From Malania oleifera (Eukaryota > Streptophyta > Magnoliopsida > Santalales > Ximeniaceae): a stretch of 64,000 nucleotides of DNA. A program made the position numbers and the translations under genes. Where the stretch lies: the NCBI RefSeq assembly GCF_029873635.1, contig NC_080428.1, positions 64,289,957-64,353,956 of the forward strand, read 5' to 3'. Shown here one piece after another: positions 57,384 to 64,000 of this stretch. Within the stretch, counting starts at the first letter, position 1. Every line of letters begins with the position of its first letter. The notes beneath the pieces were generated by a model. The model did not search any database. It was not told where the DNA came from and saw only the letters and a list, made by a program, of their open reading frames with translations.

Positions 57384-57735
57384 TGTAAGAACCTGACTCG
57401 TGAGATATGGATTAAATAAATAAGAAAAGGGAAAAACAGCAATTTGAGCATGCTTCATTGATGAAGCCAGTGTTTTCGTCAACGAAGGCCCTTCTATTGT
57501 TCGGCAACGAAATGCAAAGATTCGTCAACGAGGAGAAGCCGAGAGATTTAGGGAAATCTTGAAATCTCAGGCTTGTCGACGAGGCCACTGCGACATCTAC
57601 GAATTTCCTTCGCTGGCTCGTCGACAAAGATGCAACCTCGTCGATGAGGTTGGCCGAGTCAAAGGCTCTACAAATACCCATTTCCTTTGCTTCTTGGCTA
57701 AGTTATCAAAATTCTCTCTCTCTCACTCTCTCTTC

Positions 57736-57781
<46 letters not shown>

Positions 57782-58662
57782 TTCATCGTCGTTCATTGTT
57801 AGAATCAACAATTCGACATTACTGCGAGGATCAAGGAAGGAATATCTACGTGTTCTGTGGAACGGATCTTCGTTTTGAGGTCTTCGGGTTTTGACCCAAA
57901 AATCGAGGTAAGGTTCGGTTTCATTTCTGTTTTGGTAGATCTATAGAGAGTAAGATTGTAAATGATTATCGTACTGTGATTTATAGGTTTTGGGAACTTG
58001 GTTTGCTGTTTAGGAGCCGTAGAGTTCATGTTTGTACTTTTGGGGAAAGGTAAGGAGATTTTGTTTATATCAGTTATTTTTGAAATCGGATTCGGTAGAA
58101 TTGTGGTTCACGATCCTGTGAAGGTTTTGGCTAGTTATTTGGGGAAATCTAATGGGTAAAAATTATGAGGTTTTCACATTACAGTTTTGGGGAAAAAGGG
58201 GGCGTTGGGTTGCATCTCTGGTTTTGTTGAAAAATCATGGATAGATTATTGAGTATATTGTGTTATGGAGATGGTCGTGCCTTGACTTGTTTTAAATTGT
58301 ATTCTGAAAATTATGATTTTGTGATTACCGAATAAGTGTGGAATGAACTATTATATGAATATGCATTGAGTTGTGATATGCTGAAATGAGATATAGGAAC
58401 GTGTGTTCCGAATTGTTCCAGGTTGTGAAAGAGTGTCCGGCTCAATATACGAGGGTATGAAATATCACCTGCTAGTGATAAAAGTGTCCGGCTCTATATC
58501 CGAGGGCGTGAAATATCGCCTTTTACCGAATGATTACTGAAGGGTGTGGATCCACCAGATGTACTAGTTCGATGTCATGGGAGCTTGGGGCTACACTATA
58601 TGTCAGGGACACCGTGTAATGCAGGTCGGCTTCATGTCGAAGAGTGTGACGACACTGGGTTG
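57384..58662 (+). repeat. gypsy LTR, right part cut off by a copia insertion
   Basis: It starts TGTAAGAACCTGACTCGTGA, matching the lone LTR at 9533. It follows that LTR through the palindrome cluster, CT-rich leader and GTGTCCGGCTC-type repeats (two near 58430-58510) as far as GTGTGACGACAC, where the copia LTR begins. The rest is not seen in the window. Confidence 0.75.
57455..57660 (+). repeat. cluster of TCGTCGACGA palindromes
   Basis: About eight copies or decayed copies (TCATTGATGA, TCGTCAACGA, TTGTCGACGA, TCGTCGACAA, TCGTCGATGA) lie 71-276 bases into the LTR. A CTCTACAAATACC promoter-like stretch and a (CT)n(AT)n run (57717-57781) follow. Confidence 0.8.
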
Positions 58663-60340
58663 TGTTGGCATAATAAGGCTTACAATTCTTATTTTGATGA
58701 TAACAAATCAAATGATATATTTAATATGTTTCAAGTAAAAGTGTTCAGGAAAATAACAGAGCTCAAGTGTATAAGAAAGTTCATGGATTACAAAGAGCAT
58801 GAAGAATGAACTCATATTGTGAAAAGCTCAATGGAAAGAATGCAACTACAAAGATGGTGGAAGAACAAGTTTTAAAGACTAGATTATACTTTTAAGGATA
58901 TTCTCAAATGTAAGTACTTCAAAGTAAATCTTAAGTATAAAGAAATTTGAAGCTCATAAAAATTCAAAAATATGTTTTTATATATATATTCTAAAGAATA
59001 TTTCTTAAATCTATAAAAATGAAGGGTTTAAGAAAAGAAAATTTTTTGAAATAATGAAGTTTTTAAACATATTTATTTCAAAATATTTGAAAAATCAAAA
59101 ATATTTTTTTAAACATATATACTCTAAAAAGTATTTTTTTTAATAAATAAAAAGGGCTTAAAAAGAGAAGATTTTTAAAACCATGTTTTTAAACATATTT
59201 ATTTCAAAATATTTGGAAATGAATTTTAGGAATCTTTGGGAGTAATGGATGATTTCAAAAAACTCTATAAATAGTTCTAAACTCAAACATTTTAAATTAG
59301 AGAAAAGAAAGTACAAAGAAAGAGAGAAAGAACTTTGATGAAATATTCAAAAGAATTTTGAAATTGAGAAATCCTCTAAAGTTTCCAGATCAAGTGCTTT
59401 TCAACAACTTTTCTGATCCAGAAATATTCAAAGGCTTTTAGATCAAAGTAATATTTTTTTTAAAGGTTTTAGATGAACTAATCTTCAAGTATTCAAAATT
59501 TTGTTTTCAAAGGATCTAAAATTCTTTTAAGATAAACTCTCTGATCTGAAATTGATTTACATTCTGAAATTAAGTTTTCCAACGATCAAATTTTTTATCT
59601 TCTTTGGAAAATTATTTGATAATCCATACCAAGTAATTGAACTTGAAATTTCTTATATTTAAATTACTTTGAGGTATAAAGTGAGCTGATTGGTGTATTA
59701 ATTCACTCTACTGTGAGAGTTCTCTTTTGTACACATATTCCTTCGTTATCTTTCTTAAACGATTATGAGTTGTTGAATTATTGAACCAAATAAGGGGTTG
59801 TTATTTGGAGAGGCGGGCTCTAGCCTAATTGAAGGAGTGCATTGTAAGTTGGTATTGTTCCACCAGGTAAAGGAACTGAGATAGTGAAATCCTTTGGTGT
59901 TTTTGCCAAAGGCGAGGACGTAAGCTGTGTTGAAGCCGAACCTCGTAAAAACTCGTCTCCTTCTCTCTACTTTAATTTACATACTTTATTCGCTTTTGTT
60001 ATAAAATTTATGAGTGCAGGTTGCAGAATTTAAATTAAGTTCTTGATCAATAGAAAGTACGTTTTGATTAATCTTTTGCGGAAACCCAAAAGGGGAGTAT
60101 GTTGATTAATTTGCGAAAATCTTAATCAAGTAAAGTGAATAATAAAAGGTTACAGGGAAAGCAACGACAGCCTAAATGTTATTGATTGATTGATTATATT
60201 GATTGAATTATTATTTTACAGTTTTCTTAAGTGTTGTTATATATTGTAATTTGCTGGGTTATTAAAATTAGAAAACTTAAACATCAAATAAAATTAAAAG
60301 ATTTCCAATTCACCCCCCCCTCTTGGGAAGCTATTCTTCA
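58663..60340 (+). repeat. 5' LTR of the copia element
   Basis: It starts TGTTGGCATAATAAGG, directly after the truncated gypsy LTR, and ends near CTATTCTTCA after a CACCCCCCCCTCTTGGG block. Length is about 1.68 kb. It has a TATA box at 59264 and, near 59916, the GGCGAGGACGTAAGCTGTG block that appears reversed in the LTR at 16888. It has no TCGTCGACGA cluster. Confidence 0.8.
59264..59273 (+). promoter_or_regulatory. TATA box of the copia LTR
   Basis: CTATAAATAG is a canonical plant TATA box 600 bases into the LTR, with an A-rich leader after it. Confidence 0.65.
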
Positions 60341-60347
60341 TTTCATT

Positions 60348-60360
60348 TGGTATTAGAGCC
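60348..60360 (+). other. primer-binding site of the copia element
   Basis: TGGTATTAGAGCC lies 7 bases inside the LTR. It matches the initiator tRNA-Met site TGGTATCAGAGC with one difference. Confidence 0.8.
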
Positions 60361-60401
60361 TAGTTATAGAAATTCCTAACGAGAAACTATAAAAAGATCA
60401 A

Positions 60402-62193
60402 ATGGCAAATATCGGAGTAGCACCCTTTGGTGAAGGACAATCCTCAACCCGTCCACCAATTTTTTGTGGACACAATTATACTTTTTGGAAAAAAAGGATG
60501 GAAATATATCTCCAACACATGGATTGGAATGCTTGGGAAGTTGTCATGAATGGAAATCTTATACCTTCTAAGTTAGTTGATGGAAAACATATTCCAAAAG
60601 AAAAGAACGACATGACTGACTCAGATTATAAAATGTTTCAAATTAATGCAAGCGCTATAAACGCATTATATTGTGCACTTGATGCAAATGAGTTTAATCG
60701 AGTCATGGCCTGCAAAACCGCTAAGGAAATTTGGGATAAACTAGAGGTAACTTATGAAGGAACGGTTGATGTTAGAGACAATAGGATAGACATGCTGACA
60801 AGTGAATACGAAGCTTTTAAAATGAATTCTGAAGAAATAATATCAAGCATGTATACCAGATTTACCCACATAATAAACTCTCTAAGTGCCTTAAGAAAAA
60901 CATATACTACATACGAAATGATCAGGAAAATTCTAAGAGGTCTACCTCTTATTTGGGAACCAAAAGCCACAGCCATCACGGAAGGCAGAAATCTTAAGAC
61001 TACTTCTTTAGATGATCTTATAGGCTCACTTCTTACGTATGAAATGACACTGAAAGAAAGGAATCCTGAACCTAAAAATAAAAAATCCCTAGCTCTAAAA
61101 GCATCTAACCATAGTTCTAGTGAAGAAGAAAGTGAAATAAGTGACCTTGATCAAGATGAATTGGCATTCATTACTAAAAGATTAGGAAAATTCTATAGAA
61201 GAAATAAAAGGTTTCCTAGAAAATTTTATAAAAAGAAAACTGAAAAAGGAGAAACAAGTAGGAAAGAAAATAAAGGTAAGAATGAACCAATTTGTTATCA
61301 TTGCAAAAATAAAGGTAAGAATGAACCAATTTGTTATCATTGCAAAAAGCCAGGGCATATTAAACCAGAGTGTCCACTACTCAAGAAAGACAAGAAGAAA
61401 AAGAAGGAAGCAAAGAAAGCTACTTGGGATGATTCAAGCTCTAGTGAAACTGAAACTGAATCAAGTGAGCAAGAGATGGCAAATATATGTTTCATGGCAA
61501 ACGATGAAGAGATAAATTCATATTACTCTTCAACAAAATCTCAAAATGTGTCTTGTGATGAATCATGTGACAGTTTGCCTCCTTATAAGGAATTACAAAT
61601 TATTTTACTACATAAAAGGTTTATAAAAGTGTCTAAAAGAAATATAACTTTGAAGAATCAGAATCAAGAACTAGTAAAACAACTAGAATCATTCAAAGTT
61701 ATTGAAGAAGAAAGAAATATTTATATTAAGAAGCTGGAAGATGAAATAAAACAAGAATTAGATAAAACTCATACAGATGGGTTGAATAAGAAAGATTTAG
61801 AAATAAATTAACTCAAAAAGATAGTTGAGGACAAAAAAAAAGATTATCTATAACTTTACTAGAGGTAAAGAGAACTTTGAAAAAATGATCGGACAGCAAA
61901 GACTTCATGGAAACAAAGAAGGAATAGGCTACAATGGTAAAACAAATAAAAAGAATAAAAAGCTATACATGGGATACTTTAACAAGGAAGCTATGTTCTA
62001 TGCTAGCACTTCATCAAATAACAAACATGAACACACCACTTGCTATATGTGTAAGACTAAAGGTCATATAATGTTTAATTGTCCATTAAAGAGAAAATAT
62101 GTTAAAGTCCAAGGAGAATGGAAGAAAAATAGTGGAACTAATAGTAAAACAATAAAAGTCAAAAGAATTTGGGTTCCAAAAACTAACACTTAG
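60402..62193 (+). pseudogene. gag region of the copia element (fossil)
   Basis: It begins MANIGVAPFGEGQSSTRPP, with the copia gag block YTFWKKRMEIYLQHMDWNAW. The middle has SLDDLIGSLLTYEMTLKERN. A zinc knuckle (CYHCKKPGHIKPEC) lies near 61330-61372 and a second (CYMCKTKGHIMFNC) near 62040-62082. The first half of the first knuckle is duplicated in tandem (39-base unit, 61272-61310 and 61311-61349). Largely open but not whole. Confidence 0.85.
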
Positions 62194-62235
62194 TGTCCCT
62201 TATTATAAGTTTGCCTTAGGACAACAACGACAACA

Positions 62236-64000
62236 GACAAATGGTACTTGGATAGCGGATGCTCAAGGCATATGACTGGTGACAAGACTAAGTTTACAAC
62301 CTTAACACAAAGAGATGGGGGATACGTCACCTTCGGCGACAATGCCAAAGGTAAAATTGTTGGTATAGGTAAAATTGGTAAGGAACCTTCACTTATTATA
62401 GATAATGTGTTATTAGTAGAAGGACTAAAACATAATCTTTTAAGTATTAGTCAATTAAGTGATAAAGGGTTCGAAGTAATATTCATGAAAGAAAAATGTG
62501 TCATCAAGAATCCCAAAAATAAAGAAACCGTGTTTATGACTCATAGAATAAATAATGTTTATTGTGTAAATCTTGAGAAAATAACAAATCAAAACGTAAC
62601 TTGTTTAGCGATTATGAATTAAGTAAGTTGGTTATGGCATAGAAAACTAGGACATGTTAGCATGGACCTACTATCTAAATTAACTAAGAAAAACCTTGTA
62701 AAAGGATTACCAAATATTAAGTATGTAAAAGACAAGATATGTGATGCTTGTCAAAAGGGAAAACAAGTAAAAACAAGTTTTAAAAAGAAAAAATTAATAT
62801 CCACCAAAAGACCCCTAGAACTCCTACACTTAGACTTATTTGGTCCAACTAGAACCTTAAGCTTAGGTGGAAAACAATATGCTTTTGTAATAGTAGATGA
62901 TTTTTTAAGATTTACTTGGGTAATATTTTTAGCAAACAAAGATGAAGCTTGCAATAAACTAATAACCTTATGCAAGAAACTACAAAATGAGAAAGGATAT
63001 AATGTAAAAAGCTTTAGAAGTGACCAAGGAAGAGAGTTTAAAAATAAAGAAATAGAAAAATTTTGTAATGAACATGGAATAACTCACAATTTTTCAGCAT
63101 CTAGAACTCCACAGCAAAATGGAGTTGTTGAAAGGAAAAATAGAACTTTACAAGAAATGGCAAGAACAATACTCAATGAAAATAGTTTACCTAAATATTT
63201 TTGGGCAGAAGCTGTAAATACAGCATGTTATATTGTAAATAGGGTATCTATAAGATCGAAAATAGATAAAACACCATATGAAATTTGGAAAGATAGAAAA
63301 CCAAATATATCCTACTTTCATGTATTCGGTTGCAAATGTTTTATTTTAAATACTAAAGATGACCTAGGAAAATTTGATGCAAAGTCAGATGAAGGTATTT
63401 TTTTAGGCTATTCTACAAATAGTAAAGCCTATAGGATTTATAATAAAAGAACTTGTACAATTATGGAATCAATTCATATAACCTTTGATGAATCAAATTA
63501 TTATAATATAAAAAATATGAATGATGCAAAAGAAGTTACTTCACAAAAAGAAGAAGTTCTTGAAATAAAGGAAGAAAAGGATAATGATACATTAAATGAA
63601 AACCTTTTAGAAAAACTTAAACTTCCTAAAGAGTGGAAATATGACAAAAATCACTCAAAAGAACAAATTTTAGGTGAAACATCAAAAGGAATAACTACTA
63701 GAGCCTCACTAAAAAATATTTGCAATCATTGTGCCTTCTTATCCCAATATGAACCAAAAAATATTGAAGATGCATTAAATGATAACTCTTGGATTATTGC
63801 TATGTAAGAGGAATTAAATCAATTCGAAAGAAGTCAAGTATAGGAACTAATACCAAAACCCAAAGATAAATCGATTATAGGAACAAAATGGGTCTTTAGA
63901 AATAAGAAAGATAAAAACGGAATTGTTGTAAGAAATAAAGCCAGGTTAGTGGCACTAGGATATAATCAAGAAGAGGGAATAGATTATGATGAAACTTTTG
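62236..64000 (+). pseudogene. protease, integrase and RT start of the copia element (fossil)
   Basis: The protease starts near 62236 (WYLDSGCSRHMTGDKTKF). The gag-pre-integrase block follows (WHRKLGHVSMDLL to ICDACQKGKQ, about 62630-62760). The integrase core lies at about 62820-63300 with HLDLFGP, VIVDDFLRFTWV, FRSDQGREFKN and TPQQNGVVERKNRTLQEMAR. RT begins near 63855 (GTKWVFRNKKD) and is cut by the window end. A few interruptions are visible. Confidence 0.88.

Larger units (their letters stand above)
58663..64000 (+). mobile_element. Ty1/copia element (SIRE/Maximus-like), 3' part beyond window
   Basis: The 5' LTR (58663-60340), primer-binding site, gag with zinc knuckles, protease, gag-pre-integrase, integrase and the start of reverse transcriptase are in the order of Ty1/copia (integrase before RT). 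Long open stretches remain, so this is the best preserved element here, with only a few interruptions. It is probably younger than the gypsy elements. Lineage is inferred from the long LTR and the gag start. Age cannot be set because the second LTR is outside the window. Confidence 0.88.

Overview
This window is nuclear DNA from a flowering plant, very probably a eudicot. It holds spliced genes with GT-AG introns, long AT-rich introns and spacers, a cytosolic-type tRNA-Thr, and plant-only families (CLE peptide, PLS-class PPR, remorin, plant heparanase-like GH79). It also carries dense nested retrotransposons. I cannot name the species.

Layout. (1) 1-22.7 kb is a nested retroelement block. It contains two copies of one Ty3/gypsy chromovirus family (A1 at 1-3516, A2 at 8868-16290), a second gypsy element (B, 3634-8867) between them, and a lone gypsy LTR inside A2's reverse transcriptase. 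A decayed gypsy-like element with palindromic tandem repeats (16.3-22.7 kb) is itself split by two lone copia-type LTRs. All are broken. (2) 22.7-53.1 kb is the gene island: a CLE9/10-type peptide precursor (23979), an 11-exon secreted LRR protein (27784-38481, with LINE and MITE debris in its introns), a PPR protein on the minus strand (38950-40575), tRNA-Thr(AGU) (42201), a 9-exon heparanase-like beta-glucuronidase (42718-45518), a 5-exon remorin (47003-48652) and a membrane RING protein on the minus strand (50860 to about 53.03 kb). (3) 53.9-64 kb is a second repeat block: a non-autonomous hAT element split by a reversed gypsy LTR, an endogenous pararetrovirus reverse-transcriptase fragment, a truncated gypsy LTR, and the 5' part of a rather well preserved Ty1/copia element that runs off the window.

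How the genes relate. They are independent plant genes, not an operon. The LRR, heparanase-like and remorin genes lie in the same order as I remember for Arabidopsis At5g61240, At5g61250 (GUS1) and At5g61280, which suggests conserved microsynteny. LRR and PPR are convergent, as are remorin and RING.

The most unusual signal is not a gene. Several LTRs, both gypsy and copia, carry promoter-proximal clusters of the palindrome TCGTCGACGA and its decay variants. A related copia-type LTR has a cluster of a different palindrome (TTCGGTCGCCCGAA type) at a comparable place, and the decayed 16-22 kb element has two further arrays whose units are again short inverted repeats. Exon junctions were read by eye from splice sites and reading phase.
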